Source: Drosophila miranda (taxonomy: Eukaryota > Arthropoda > Insecta > Diptera > Drosophilidae). Taken from it: a stretch of 64,000 bases of DNA. Location of the stretch: positions 6,531,001-6,595,000 of the forward strand of contig NW_022881614.1 in assembly GCF_003369915.1 (NCBI RefSeq), given 5' to 3'. The translations under genes and the position numbers were made by a program. Shown piece after piece: positions 45,341-56,420 of this stretch (its first letter is position 1; every line of letters begins with the position of its first letter). Under the pieces are notes generated by a model, which saw only the letters and a list, made by a program, of their open reading frames with translations, was not told where the DNA came from and did not search any database.

Positions 45341-45834
45341 GCTCTTGAAAGCAGAAGAGAACTACTCAGCCACGGAAAAGGAGTGCTTAGCCATCGTCTG
45401 GGCCATCAGGAAATTACGATGCTACCTGGAGGGCTACCACTCCGACGTCATCACCGACCATCTCGCCTTGAAGTGGTTAAACTCGATCAATAATCCAACC
45501 GGTCGCATCGCCCGTTGGGCGCTGGAACTCCAACAGTATCGATTTGACGTGCTTTACCGACGCGGAAGCCAAAACATCGTAGCAGACGCTCTTTCCCGGC
45601 AACCTATCGACCCCATACAGCGAGCCCTAGAAGACCTGCCCACCTGCCCCTGGATACAAAGGTTGCTCAAACGTATCCAGTCACGACCTGAGGAATGCAG
45701 AGAATTTATAATCGAGAACGGACAGATCTACCGGCAGCCTGGACACCGACCAATCGAGGAAGAATCTCACCAGTGGAAGTTATGCGTCACCAGTGGCCAT
45801 CGTAGACGAGTGTTAGAAGAATGCCACGTGGGGG
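45341..45834 (+). pseudogene. RNase H and integrase N-terminus fragment
   Basis: Contains the RNase H end (YSATEKECLAIVWAIRKLR, DHLALKWL), the tether (RRGSQNIVADALSRQP) and the start of integrase up to RRRVLEECHVG, where the zinc-binding histidines begin. The remaining integrase is absent; the G-run and LTR start follow immediately. Confidence 0.85.
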
Positions 45835-46086
45835 GGCCACGAAGGCTACATGACATTAATTTTATATATTATACGGCCCGAGGGGTCTCTAAGCCCCAGG
45901 TAGCTTATTATCTTATTTGAGGGGGGGGACAAGTCGCGATCACGGCGGACGCCACTGGCTTTTCAGAACCAAAACCCAACAACAACGACGCAGCAGCAGC
46001 CAAAACGAGAGAGGAATACACCGAGGACCGAAAACCAACGGCATCGACGCAGCAACGGCGTGAATACACCGAGAAAGCATAAAACC
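45830..46086 (+). repeat. 3' LTR of Osvaldo-like element, left part
   Basis: Starts GGGGGGGCCACGAAGGC, carries the GACAAGTCGCGATCACGG segment and the first units of array 1, and stops at ATAAAACC (46079-46086). The same octamer resumes the LTR at 54078. Confidence 0.85.
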
Positions 46087-46305
46087 AAAGACAATACCAA
46101 GATGTCGCATGAGCGACCAAAAAGCTGTTCTATGGCGGGGCCTAACATTAGGACCCCAAAGGCACGAGGGAGCGCGCGGGGTTTCAATTCCCTTTTCGCC
46201 TGTACTTCGTCTCTACCGCGACCCCGCTGCCCATCGGTTTCGTCTGTTCGGCAATGCCTTCACCGTCGAAGCGGTGGTCGCGGATCGCCGATGTCATTGG
46301 AGCGG

Positions 46306-46517
46306 CACAGTGGGACCTTTGGCCGTCTCAGCTTGCTAAATTAGTTCATCAATAAATATTTACACACTGAAAAAATGTTAAACTTTGAGTGCTTATATCT
46401 CCTAAACTAAAACTATCTTGAAAATTCGATTGGAAAATTCTCTATTAGATGCGTACATTAAATTTATCTAAAGCACTCATACAATTTTTGGACTATTTCG
46501 GCTGAGTCCCCACTGTG
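46306..46517. repeat. AT-rich core bounded by CACAGTGGG / CCCACTGTG
   Basis: A 212-bp AT-rich core with inverted ends (CACAGTGGGACC at left, GTCCCCACTGTG at right) lies between related inverted flanks (AGCGG and CCGCGCC). The same core, inverted, is at 62505-62720. The flanks are inverted rather than direct repeats, so I read it as the loop of a foldback element, not a separately inserted transposon. Confidence 0.65.
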
Positions 46518-46704
46518 CCGCGCCAAAGACATCAGCGACCACGCTGCCCTACGGTTTCGGCACGCAGCACTGACATGCTTTCAGTGCGCTTGTGTGTGAA
46601 GCTAAAAGCCGTATATGCTGCGGGCGAAACCGGTTTATGGCCGTGCCGACCTAGGACATACACACATATACACAACTACAAGCATATTTCTGGGTTGGCT
46701 CGAG

Positions 46705-47176
46705 CATGATGCAATTATACAAGGTGGTCTCGTCGGCAAAAGTTAGTCCCTTAACGTATGCTAGCAATAAGTGCGAGTGAAGGGCACATAGTATAGTGAG
46801 TGTGAGTGAGACGGTATATGTTGATGTTGATTAACCCTTAACAGGCCCGTGGGTTTTAAAATTTTAAAATAAAATGATTTTACTGATATATTAATAGTTA
46901 AATTTTATGCAGCCATTAATAATTTTTCTTCAACATTTTTAGTTATATTAAAATGTTCTTTTACATAATATATAAAGATTACTTCTAATTCTGTGGTATT
47001 TTTTTTATATGCTTTTTTATAATTTTGTTGTTGTCGGGACATAAGGGTTAAGAATATATCAAAAAATTCGTCCGTGAACAACCTTCATCATCAACAAGCA
47101 AGCATGCACTGACGATAAGGGACAACACGAACGAACTTCGGCTCCCGACGAGACCACCTTGTATAATTGCATCATG
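46705..47176 (+). mobile_element. Non-autonomous P-element derivative (472 bp)
   Basis: The terminal inverted repeats read CATGATGCAATTATACAAGG at the left and the complement at the right, followed inward by TGGTCTCGTCGG; this closely matches the 31-bp P-element terminal repeat. Internally, CTTAACGTATGC, AATAAGTGCGAGTGA and TTGATTAACCCTTA correspond to the P 5' end. GGCTCGAG flanks both sides (46697-46704, 47177-47184), the 8-bp duplication expected of P. The related repeat at 62147-62861 has this octamer once (62323-62330), an empty site. No transposase exon is present. Confidence 0.9.
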
Positions 47177-47339
47177 GGCTCGAGCTCGTGCTGACCGAGG
47201 CATTGACGAAGCCGAGTAGCACTTCGGAGGCGAAGGTAGCGTAAAAGAGAATTGAAGTACTATCCCCGCGCGCCCGTACCATGAAGCGTCAAACGAAAAT
47301 TGAACGAGGGGGAACGTTGTGAGTTGCTGCGGACACCGC

Positions 47340-48384
47340 AACTCTACAGTTATACCCGATACTTAGTCAGTATGTCTCTCCTCCGGCAGACGCCGCTAAT
47401 ATTAAACGACACGACAAAGAGTGCGTGCGAGAGAGACAGAAAATCAGTAGCCACTGCAAATTGATTTGTTCCTTTTGGCTACAAAAATGATCCGATCTGA
47501 TCCAGATTCAGCAATCTGATAGATATGGTCATTATCTATGATTCTGCGTTTTTAGTTTTCTCGAATGTGCAATATTGTGGATGGAACAGATTTTCGTCCT
47601 TTGTGGGGGCGGAAGGGGGTGGGGCGAAATTCTGAGATATACGTTTTATAGTGAGATCTAACAGAAGTGCGGATACCAAATTTGGTTACTCTAGCCTTAA
47701 TAGTTTCTGAGATTTGTGGATGCCCCAGATTTTCGTCCTTTGCGTGGGCGGAAGGGGGTGTGGCGAAATTTGGACACGAAGCGGTCAAGGTCCAATATCA
47801 CAGGTGTGTGGATACCAAATTTGCTTGCTCTGGCTCTTATAGGTTCTGAGATCCTTGAACTCATATTTTGCAATTGGCAAAACCGACCATGAAACCTGTT
47901 TGTTAGAGAGAGACAGAGCGAGAAAGAATGAAATTGTTTTCTTGATTCTGGCTAAAATCATTATACGATCTGGTTCAGATTTTGCACTGTAGAAGATATG
48001 GTCATCCTCACCGATTCTGCGTTTTTGGTTATATGGTATCTTTAAAAATGTGGATGCCACAGATTTTCGTCCTTTGTGGGGGCGGAAGTGGGCGGGGCGA
48101 AGTTTTGAAATATTTTTGTAGCAGTGACATATCACAGAAGTCTGGATCCACAATATCGTTGCTCTAGCTCTTATAGTCTTTGAGCACTAGGCGCTGAAGG
48201 GGACGGACGGACGGACGGACGGACAGACGGACAGACAGACAGGGCTCAATCGACTCGGCTATTGATGCTGATCAAGAATATATATACTTTATGGGGTCGG
48301 AAACGATTCCTTCTGGACGTTACACACATCCACTTTTACCACAAATCTAATATACCCCAATACTCATTTTGAGTATCGGGTATA
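47340..48384 (-). mobile_element. DINE-1/mini-me-like element, longer form
   Basis: Inverted relative to 20428-20814. Three related internal modules share TTTTCGTCCTTTG, GGGGGCGGAAG and GATACCAAATTTG. Then a GGAC/AGAC tract (48199-48242), the complement of GTCY repeats, the conserved ATATATATTC complement region, and a terminal CATTTTGAGTATCGGGTATA. A LINE was inserted at its end. Confidence 0.75.
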
Positions 48385-48534
48385 GGTTAGGTTAGGTTAA
48401 GGCGGTAGCCGGAAGGGGGGGGATAAGAGCCTCCCGCCCCCAAGCTCACTTGGACCTATAAAAGGTCCGTTGTGTTGCCGCATGGGCATGTGCCCCTTCG
48501 CGTTGCCCGAACCGTGAGAGCATACTACTGCAGG

Positions 48535-51500
48535 TTAAGGGCAGTCCCATCCGGTGGCTTGGATGTATTTGGACAAGGTCCCTGGTTTGATTACGGACAG
48601 GTCCGAAATGTCCGTGAGGAAAGCGGCCCCGAGAATACGAAGACGACGATTTCCAAGGGCTGGGCAGTGGCAGAAGAAGTGGGGGACCGATTCCTCCTCC
48701 TCCTCGTCGCGACAACTCCTGCAGAAGTCGTTATGAGGGATTGACAGTCTAGACGCGTGAGTGCCGATCTGCCAGTGTCCCGTAATGGCTCTAGTAACTG
48801 CAGAGCACTGTGCTCTGCTGAGTTTATACAGCTCTGCTGAGCGCTTCTTCGATCGATATGGCCATATCAATCTTGAGACTTTACAGGAAACGGTTTGCTG
48901 CCATCTCCTATTGGCATTTTGCTCGAACAATTCGTGCGTTAGGAGCCTGCAGGTAGCCAAGGGCATCGCTACTTGCTCCCTCTCCGGTAGGAGAGGAATC
49001 GTAGTACCCTGCCTGGCTAGCTCGTCGGCGGCGTCATTCCCCTCGATGTCCCTGTGGCCGGGGACCCATATAAGGAAGAGATCTAACTGCTCTGCGATCT
49101 CGTGCAGAGACCTGCGGCAGTCATTTACAGTCGCTGAGTTCGACGATATTGAGCCTAGAGCTTTGATAGCTGCTTGGCTGTCCGAGAAGACGCACACTAA
49201 GTGCGTATCTAGAAGTAATTTGGAGACAATCGAAATGGTCTCCTTGATGGCTTCAACCTCCGCTTGGAACACACTACAGTGATCCGGGAGCCTGAAGCAA
49301 TGACTGATGTTCAGCTCGCTGCAGTAGACTCCGCCTCCCACGCGGCCGTCTAGCTTTGAGCCATCAGTGTAGAAGTGGACCGCATTTGCAGGTCCTGGTT
49401 CGCCCATCTCCCAGTCCTCCCTAGATGGGATTGATACCTGGAAGGGCGTCGAGAGGTGATCACTGGGGATACAGTAATCTGTCCTCTCTGGTAATTGCGG
49501 GAGTCTCATCAGGATTCCCGAGTGCCCAACCGCGGATGCTTTCCACAGTCTGGCTTCTCTCATTCTGAGGGCGGAAAGTGTTGCCACCTTCTTTCCCATG
49601 AGATCCACAGGGAGGAGGTCCAGCACAGTATCCAGGGCTTCCCCTGGAGTAGTGCGTAGCCCGCCAGTTATGCATAGCTCTGCCATGCGTTGAACTCTGC
49701 TGAGTTTATTGAGGCATGTCCTTCTGTCCAAGGCTGGCCACCATACCACCACTCCATAGAGCATGATTGGTCGTATGATGGCGGTGTAGAGCCACCGAAC
49801 TATATAGGGGGTCATTCCCCATTTTAGTCCGATGGCTTTCCTGCAGGTATAGAGGGCCACTGTGGCCTTCTTTACTCTATCCTCTATGCTCAATTTCCAA
49901 TCGAGCTTTCTATCGAGGATTAGGCCAAGATACTTGGCGTTGTTGCTGAAGACTAGCGTTTCCCCACATAGTCTTGGGGGAATCAGTACCGGAACTTTGT
50001 ACTTCCTAGTGAAAAGCACCAGTTCCGTTTTAGACGGGTTGACGCCTAACCCGCATTTGTCTGCCCATTTCGACATTTTCGTGAGAGTAGTTGTCATGCA
50101 CTCACACAATGTCTGCGGAAATTTTCCGGAGAATGCTATGGCAACATCGTCCGCGTACGCCACCACACGGCAGCCACCCCCTCTATCTCCCGCAGCAGTG
50201 TGTTCACTGCCACGTTCCATAGGAGGGGCGAGAGGACTCCGCCCTGCGGTGTGCCTCTGCTGACAAATCTGGTACACGTTGACGTCCCCAGTGATGCCTC
50301 AACCGTCCTGCATTGTAGCATCTGATCGATCAGGCTCACCGTCCTGGAGTCAACGCCCAGATCCGTCAGTGCGCCCGTGATGGCGGTCGGAAGGATGTTG
50401 TTAAAGGCGCCTTCTATGTCGAGGAAGGCTACTAGGGTGTACTCCTTAAAATTAAGGGATGCTTCGATGATCGATGTGATCGAGTGTAGGGCCGTTTCGG
50501 TGGATCTTCCCTTCCGATAGGCATGCTGGGAGTCTGAGATCAGACTGGACGGAATGCACGCCGTTAGATGCAGCCCCAGGAGCCGCTCCATCGCCTTTAG
50601 AAGAAAAGACGATAGACTTATGGGTCTGAAATCTTTTGGGGCAGTGTGCGAGGGCTTGCCTGCCTTGGGTATGAATACGACTTTGGTCTGAAGCCAGGTG
50701 TCAGGAATGCACCCGTGGGAGAAGATTCCCTCGTAAATTATTTTGAGCCAGTTAATGGCTTTATGTCCCGCGTGAATCAGTTGGGCAGGGAAAATGCCGT
50801 CTGGCCCCGCGGACTTGTAGGGTTTAAAGCTTCTGATCGCCCAGGAAATGTTTTCCTGGCTTAGCAGTCCCAAGATGGCATTTGAGGCGACAGAAGGAGG
50901 CGCGAGGTAGTTGGGTCTGTTTTCATCGCAGCCAGGGAAGTGGGTATTTAGGAGAAGATTTAGCGACTCCTCGCTGGACGTAGTCCACGACTGGTCGGTG
51001 TTCTTCAAGTAGCCCAGGGTGGGTGTTGTCTTCGAGAGAACTCTGCGCAAGCGTGAGGCTTCTGAGTTACTCTCGATTTCGCTGCAGAACTTACGCCAGG
51101 AGGCGCGTTTGGCTTTTCTAAGTTCTTTGTTGTAGGTTGACAGACTGGCCTTGTATTCGGCCCAGTTTTGCTCAACGTTTTCAGCCTTAGCTTTATTGAA
51201 GAGTCTCCGGGAGGCTTTCCGGAGTTCACCCAGTTTCGGATTCCACCATTCAGGTTTCTTCCGGCCTCTGTTCTTGCCAGAGGGGCATGCTTTGTCGAGC
51301 GCCTTATTGCAGGCGTCGGTAAAGATCTTAAGAAGACGAGTCGTGGCCTCCGTGGAGAACTCCTCCTCAGATGGGGGCTCAGGGAGAACACGACAGAGGT
51401 AATCAGAGTACCGAGTCCAGTTTGTCCGCCTGATGTTTCGGAATCGGACTGGCTTCGGTACTGAGAAGGAGAAGACAGTTTCCACGTACCTGTGGTCCGA

Positions 51501-52130
51501 GAAGGAGTGCTCTTCCAGGACCCTCCAGGATACAATGTTACGCTGTATCTCATGAGAGGCAAGCGTGAGGTCCAGGACCTCCTTGCGGTTTTTAATGATA
51601 AAGGTGGGATCACTACCCCGGTTTAGTAAGACCATCTGAGTGGTCAGTAAGTAACTGAAAAGGTACTCACCCCTTTCGTTTGTGTCAGTGCTTCCCCACT
51701 GACAGTGATGTGCATTGGCATCGCACCCCACAATTAGGCCGATGTCCTTGGCCGAGCAGTCTGCGATTAGAGCCCGGAGAGGCGCGTGTGGAGGGGGGTC
51801 TGGTTGTTCATGCCCCATGTATGCGGAGCAGATCCTCAGTGAGCGCTCCTGGCCTTCGAGGCTCACTGCGGTGTGGTCTTCATTGCTGAAATTTGGGAGC
51901 AAAAATAGGTGCAACTCTCTTTTTGCAAGAATGCAGGTACGAATTTTACCTGCGGTTTCAGCTACATATAGCTTGTAGTCAGAAGTCCTCAGACCGGAGA
52001 CCCTGTTTCCGAGGATCCAGGGCTCCTGAATGAGGACTATGTCGGCTCCATCATTGGCCAGGTGGAGCAGTAGAGCAGCGCATGCTGCCTTACAATGGTG
52101 GAGGTTTATCTGCAGGAGCGTCAACGACAT
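48535..52130 (-). pseudogene. LINE ORF2: endonuclease, RT, RNase H (one frame break)
   Basis: The first frame (52130-50136) starts MSLTLLQINLHHCKAA, an APE-type endonuclease (IVLIQEPWI, GCDANAHH, SDHRYV), then RT (KAGKPS, FRPISLSSFLLKAMERL, RKGRSTETAL, FLDIEGAFNN, TPQGGVLSPLLWN). It breaks at about 50180 in a G-run. The second frame (50277-48535) resumes with the catalytic VVAYADDVAI, then an RNase H (FYTDGSK, SDSQAAIKAL, VPGHRDIEGNDAAD) and a C-terminal CRSCRDEEE...HFFCHC zinc motif. Only one break separates it from a complete protein of roughly 1190 residues. Confidence 0.85.
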
Positions 52131-53532
52131 TCCTGAGGCTCGCCTCCACCATTGTTACTTCTAGATCGCTGTCAGGGGACTCCGGCTCCTCCCCGACAAC
52201 GATGTGGCTGAGACCTCTGGCTAGGTCGCTCTCGTCGAACGCGTAGTCGTCCAAGATATCGTCCGACATCATGGACGCCGCATCCGACGCCGGGTTGTCT
52301 TCCTCGCACGAGGCCCTCTCTTTCGGGATCTCCGGCAGCTCCGGGTCTGGCTCGACCTCCACTTGCCTGCCCTTGCGATCGGACTTGTAAGTGGATATGG
52401 TGACCTTCTTGTAGCCATAATCCACTACACCGTCCGACTTTGCGAGGAGATCAATGGATTCCTCATTTAGGACGAGGATAACCTGGCGCCTCTGCCCTTG
52501 GATATCCTCCACCTTTGCCACCTTCCAATCGGCTGTAGGAAGGTGGGGGTTGCAGACCTGCAGTAACCTGAGGATCTTCTCAGGCTCTGCAGGCTTAGCC
52601 GAGACCCACGCTCTGGCTCTCGGGCGACTAGGGACATCTTCCCACTTCACGGCCTCCAGTTTCGCCCCTGGATAGACCTCTTTTAGGGCCGCCACCGCCT
52701 TCATGTAGAGGGCCGCAGAGCGAGCGTCTTGGCAGGCGATGGCTTTCACCTTGCCTTGATGCCACCCTGCGTCCTCACACTTTGGCGGTGGTCCGCCGTT
52801 CTCCTCCAGTTCCAGTAGGAACCGGTCCTGGAGCTCGTTCTCCACCAGGTGCCACTTATCGCGAGGGACATGGCCGTCCTCGGCGCCCCTGTCCAGGACA
52901 CCGATCAGGGTCCTGCCCCTCGCCACCTCAGCGAACGACCGGTTCGTGAGGTGGGTCTTCACCCGCTTGGCTTGCTGGGCTTGGCCTGGCTGATTTGCGG
53001 GGTCCTCCGCTGAGCGTTGCCGCTTGTTGGCGGCCTTGGCTGCGCCCTTTCCGGCTTTGGCTGGCTGGAACAGTGGAAGGATTGAGCAGGCCCACAGCCT
53101 CTGCTCCTTTCCTTCGGCTGACGCCTTGAAGTTCGGGTCTTCGTTGGACAGGATGAAAGCCGCTCGTCTCCTGTCCTGGTACGACGGCTTTCCACCCCGT
53201 GGTGCAGAGACGCTGCCCGCCGGGGCTCCCATGGGTTCTTCGGTCCCGGTGCGCTCACCAGCCGCGATTACGCTCTGCTTGGCAGCCACCCCGGTATCCG
53301 CTTCGCCCTTGGAGCCACCCGACTTGGAAGGACCCGATTGGCTTTTCGGGCCCCCCCTCACTGCGGCTGCTGCCTGAAGACGGTGGACCGACTCAGTCTC
53401 CTTCCCCGTCTTCTTTGGACCCGGTTTCCCAGGCGCTGGTGCAGAGGGATTAGCTTGTCCCTCCGGTACTTTAAGAGGAGTACCGAGCTCCTTTGCGGCT
53501 TTGTTGGTTTTTATTTGTTTATTATTTGGCAT
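52090..53532 (-). CDS. LINE ORF1, nucleic-acid-binding protein
   Basis: An intact frame from the ATG at 53532 (MPNNKQIKTNK), about 480 residues. The N-terminal third is Pro/Gly/Lys-rich and disordered; the middle has a folded domain (FAEVARGRTLIGVLDRG, DKWHLVENELQDRFL, CNPHLPTADWKVAKVE) like the DUF4780-type domain of LOA-clade ORF1 proteins; the end is acidic. No CCHC knuckles are seen. It would coat element RNA. Its end overlaps the ORF2 start by about 40 nt, suggesting coupled translation. Confidence 0.8.
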   Translation of the reverse strand: MPNNKQIKTNKAAKELGTPLKVPEGQANPSAPAPGKPGPKKTGKETESVHRLQAAAAVRGGPKSQSGPSKSGGSKGEADTGVAAKQSVIAAGERTGTEEPMGAPAGSVSAPRGGKPSYQDRRRAAFILSNEDPNFKASAEGKEQRLWACSILPLFQPAKAGKGAAKAANKRQRSAEDPANQPGQAQQAKRVKTHLTNRSFAEVARGRTLIGVLDRGAEDGHVPRDKWHLVENELQDRFLLELEENGGPPPKCEDAGWHQGKVKAIACQDARSAALYMKAVAALKEVYPGAKLEAVKWEDVPSRPRARAWVSAKPAEPEKILRLLQVCNPHLPTADWKVAKVEDIQGQRRQVILVLNEESIDLLAKSDGVVDYGYKKVTISTYKSDRKGRQVEVEPDPELPEIPKERASCEEDNPASDAASMMSDDILDDYAFDESDLARGLSHIVVGEEPESPDSDLEVTMVEASLRNVVDAPADKPPPL

Positions 53533-54017
53533 AGTAGTTCCCACGAGTAGGCGGGAAGGGGATGGTCACCCGAGGCATAGCCCGCTTGCCCCGGGAAGCC
53601 TGATTTAAACTGGAGGTCGGCAGGTATCCAGAGTCCGCATATTAGCGACCGGGCACCCCCCCGGCCATGCATCCCTCGGCATATAACAGTGTCACCTTGG
53701 ATTGGGGGAATTTCACTGAGAGTTTTATTCTCTCCGCGCGACTACCATTCGCCAGCATCATAGCAGAGACATGACCGTGCTAGGACCTGTTTCCAGCCGC
53801 CCTCACGGGGAGAGTATAGTCGCACTTCCACCGGTGTGCACAGTTACGGCGGGTGACGGTTCGCTCGCAACCCTCTGTGTCCTAGGGGGGGGGTGTGAGA
53901 CGCAGACCGCACCGGGTATTACTAACCGGAGCGGCTGCGCCTCAGTTCCGAGTTCACAGTTGTGCGAGCCGACCCGTCATCCGTTTGTCCCCCTGTAGCA
54001 CCCGATGGCTGACGGCC
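53533..54017 (-). other. 5' UTR / internal promoter region of the LINE
   Basis: About 485 bp upstream of ORF1 with no coding potential. LINEs of this type carry an internal promoter here, but I cannot point to a specific element. Confidence 0.5.
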
Positions 54018-54077
54018 AGTATCGGGTATAAAAAGCATTTGTTCCTCATGCGACATCTTGGTATTGTATAGTCTTTG

Positions 54078-56420
54078 ATAAAACCCAACGACAACGACGC
54101 AGCAGCAGCCAAAGAGGGAAAGGGATACACCAAGAATCGAAATCCAACGGCACCGACACAGCAACGGCGAGGAATACACCAAGAACCGAAACCTAACGGC
54201 ACCGACGCCAAAACGGGGAGGAATACACCAGGAAACAAAACCCGACAACAACAACGCAGCGGAAGCCAAAGAGAGAGAGAGAAATACACCAAGAGCCGAA
54301 ACGGTAGCCAACAGCATCAATTCAACGACGGCCGAAGACGAGAAGCGCTGAAAAGATAAACCGCCAGCGTCGACGCAGCAACGAAGCGCTGGAACAGTAA
54401 GCCCACAGCAGCAACGGCAGAAGAGAGACGCGGAAAACTAAAGCGAAGTAACGACGCGCCAGCGTCAGAGACAGAGAGACGAAAGTCACCGGCGCAGCGT
54501 AGACGCCGAACGACGGCGCCGGCCCTCTGCCGCAACGGAAGATGACGACGCTAGCCGCCCACGCTGACGCTGGATCGGAGAGCCAGCAGAACGCCGGCTC
54601 TGAGCTGGGAAAACGTGAAAGAAGAAAGATTCGTTTGGAAGCAGTCGTAGGAGTCGGACGTGTTTGCGGATAAAATTCGAGTGGCGTACGAAAAGTAAGA
54701 CACGTGGCGGGCCAGATCCACGCCAACGCGATCAGTGACACAGAGGAGATCCTGCATCTACGCCGTACCCACGGGGAAGAGGAGGCTTTCGACGAATACA
54801 AGCGTGGGAGCTCAGGGGTAAGCGAGTCTCTGGACGTGCATACGGGCTGCTGAGCGGTGCGATAGGTAGGGAACCCAGAAAGAATAAAGTGAAATGTAGT
54901 ATAACAGAAACATAGCACGACCACCAACAATCTATACACTAGGGAACCAGGAGGCCCGAGGCTTCATCTTCCCTGCCCTTCCTCCCGCCTCTTGCCCGAG
55001 TCTGTGTGATTCCATCCAGTAGTTCGTAGCCTGACCGGATCCTGAGGCCGCTGTCCGGCGATTGCCTAGGCGTTCCCGGTGATACCTGTCGGCGTTCCCT
55101 CCGCATGATCCCATCCCGTAGTTTGTGACCCCGCAGGGTCCCGAGGCCGCTATCCGACGATCGTCTAAGCGCCCCCGGTGACTCCTGTTGGTGTCTCGCC
55201 TGATCCCCGTAGTTCCCTGGGTCCCGAAGGGGCTGTCCGGCGATTGCCTAAACCCTCTCGGCGATACCTGCCCTGTATGATAAAGACTTTCGCAGTAATG
55301 TTTAGCCCGATAGTGTCCCGTGAGTGCTATCCGGCGATTGCCTAAGCGCTCTCGGCGATACGCATCGGTATTCTCGTACTCGTAGTAATTCTTAGTTCGG
55401 CGGTGTCCCGTAAGTGCTATCCGGCGATTGCCTAGGCACTCTCGGCGATGCTTCCCGGTATCCCCGACCCTCGTAGTAATTCTTAGTTCGGCGAATGCCT
55501 AGGCACTCTCGGCGATGCCTGTCGATATCCCTGACCCTCGTAGTAATTCTTAGGCCGACAGGGTCCCGTAAGTACCGTCCGGCGATAGCCTAGGTACTCT
55601 CGGCGATACTTGTCGGTATTTCCGCATAGCAAAGTTCCCCTTTCCGCGTCGTAGTAATTCTTAGGCCGACAAGGTCCCGTAAGTACCGTCCGGCGATAGC
55701 CTAGGTACTCTCGGCGATACTTGTCGGTATTCCCGCATAGCAAAGTTCCCCTTTCCGCGTCGTAGTAATTCTTAGGCCGACAGGGTCCCGTAAGTACCGT
55801 CCGGCGATAGCCTGCCTAGGTACTCTCGGCGATACTTGTCGGTATTTTTGCATAGCAAAGTTCCCCTTTCCGCGTCGTAGTAATTCTTAGGCCGACAGGG
55901 TCCCGTAAGTACCGTCCGGCGATAGCCTAGGTACTCTCGGCGATACTTGTCGGTATTCCCGCATAGCAAAGTTCCCCTTTCCGCGTCGTAGTAATTCTTA
56001 GGCCGACAGGGTCCCGTAAGTACCGTCCGGCGATAGACTAGGTACTCTCGGCGATACTTGTCGGTATTCCCGCATAGCATAGTCCCCCTTTCCGCTTCGT
56101 AGTAACTCTCAGGTCAGGTACTGTCCGCCGATAGCCTAGGTACTCTCGGCGACACCTGTCGGTATTATCGCATAGTAAAGACCTCCGTATTGATTTTGAA
56201 TTCGGTGGGGCCCTGAAGGCGCTATTCGGCTATAACCGGAGTGTTCTCGGTGAAACCAACTGCCCCGTCCCATGCTACGATCGCTCCCGTCCGCGGGACT
56301 GCGGCCCCGTCCCCCATCGTCGGTCCGAAATACGGAGTCCCGGCAAATTATAAATATTGCTTTATTTCGACCCTGGAGTAGACTGAGATATGTACCCCAG
56401 CCCAGGATCGCTTCCTTACA
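54078..56420 (+). repeat. 3' LTR of Osvaldo-like element, right part
   Basis: Resumes at ATAAAACC with array 1, the unique middle (including the intact TGCA target at 54837), the 91-bp units (55310-55535) and five 111-bp units (about 55536-56110), and ends CTTACA at 56420. It differs from the 5' LTR in unit number and in scattered substitutions. Confidence 0.85.

Larger units (their letters stand above)
48385..54017 (-). mobile_element. LOA-clade LINE (Bilbo/TRIM-like), near full length
   Basis: A 5.6-kb non-LTR retrotransposon flanked by AGTATCGGGTATA at 48372-48384 and 54018-54030, a perfect 13-bp target duplication. On the minus strand: 5' UTR, ORF1, overlapping ORF2 with endonuclease, RT and RNase H, and a 3' end of repeated CTAACC rather than poly(A). 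RNase H in ORF2 and the ORF1 type place it in the LOA/I group. As I recall, Bilbo (D. subobscura) and TRIM (D. miranda) belong here; which one it is cannot be decided without comparison. Confidence 0.85.
46087..54077. mobile_element. Terminal-inverted-repeat element hosting P, DINE-1 and LINE insertions
   Basis: The left end reads AAAGACAATACCAAGATG TCGCATGAG; the right end is the inverse (CTCATGCGACATC, then TTGGTATTGTATAGTCTTTG). ATAAAACC flanks both sides (46079-46086, 54078-54085), an 8-bp target duplication in the giant LTR, whose uninterrupted form occurs at 41048 and 39595. A second member lies at 62147-62861. Eight-bp duplications suggest a hAT- or P-like transposase acting in trans; no transposase is seen. 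The original element was probably about 0.8-1.2 kb before later insertions. Confidence 0.7.
40798..56420 (+). mobile_element. Osvaldo-like LTR retrotransposon with 2.6-kb LTRs, internally deleted
   Basis: 5' LTR 40798-43425, primer site at 43428 (TGGCGCCCGAGCAGGGACT), gag, a fused RNase H/integrase-start fragment, and a 3' LTR beginning near 45830. The 3' LTR is split at 46087-54077 by an 8-kb inserted element and ends CTTACA at 56420. AGGTTAA stands on both outer sides (40791-40797 and 56421-56427). Protease, RT and nearly all of integrase are deleted. The HIV-like tRNA-Lys primer site and large LTRs fit the Osvaldo clade. The exact left LTR edge is uncertain because it is a G-run. Confidence 0.8.

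Noticed and set aside
46831-47051. Apparent piggyBac-type MITE with TTAA ends and CCCTTA inverted repeats
   Set aside because: The TTAACCCTTA at the left belongs to the normal P-element 5' sequence, and both ends lie inside the larger element bounded by P-type terminal repeats and GGCTCGAG duplications.
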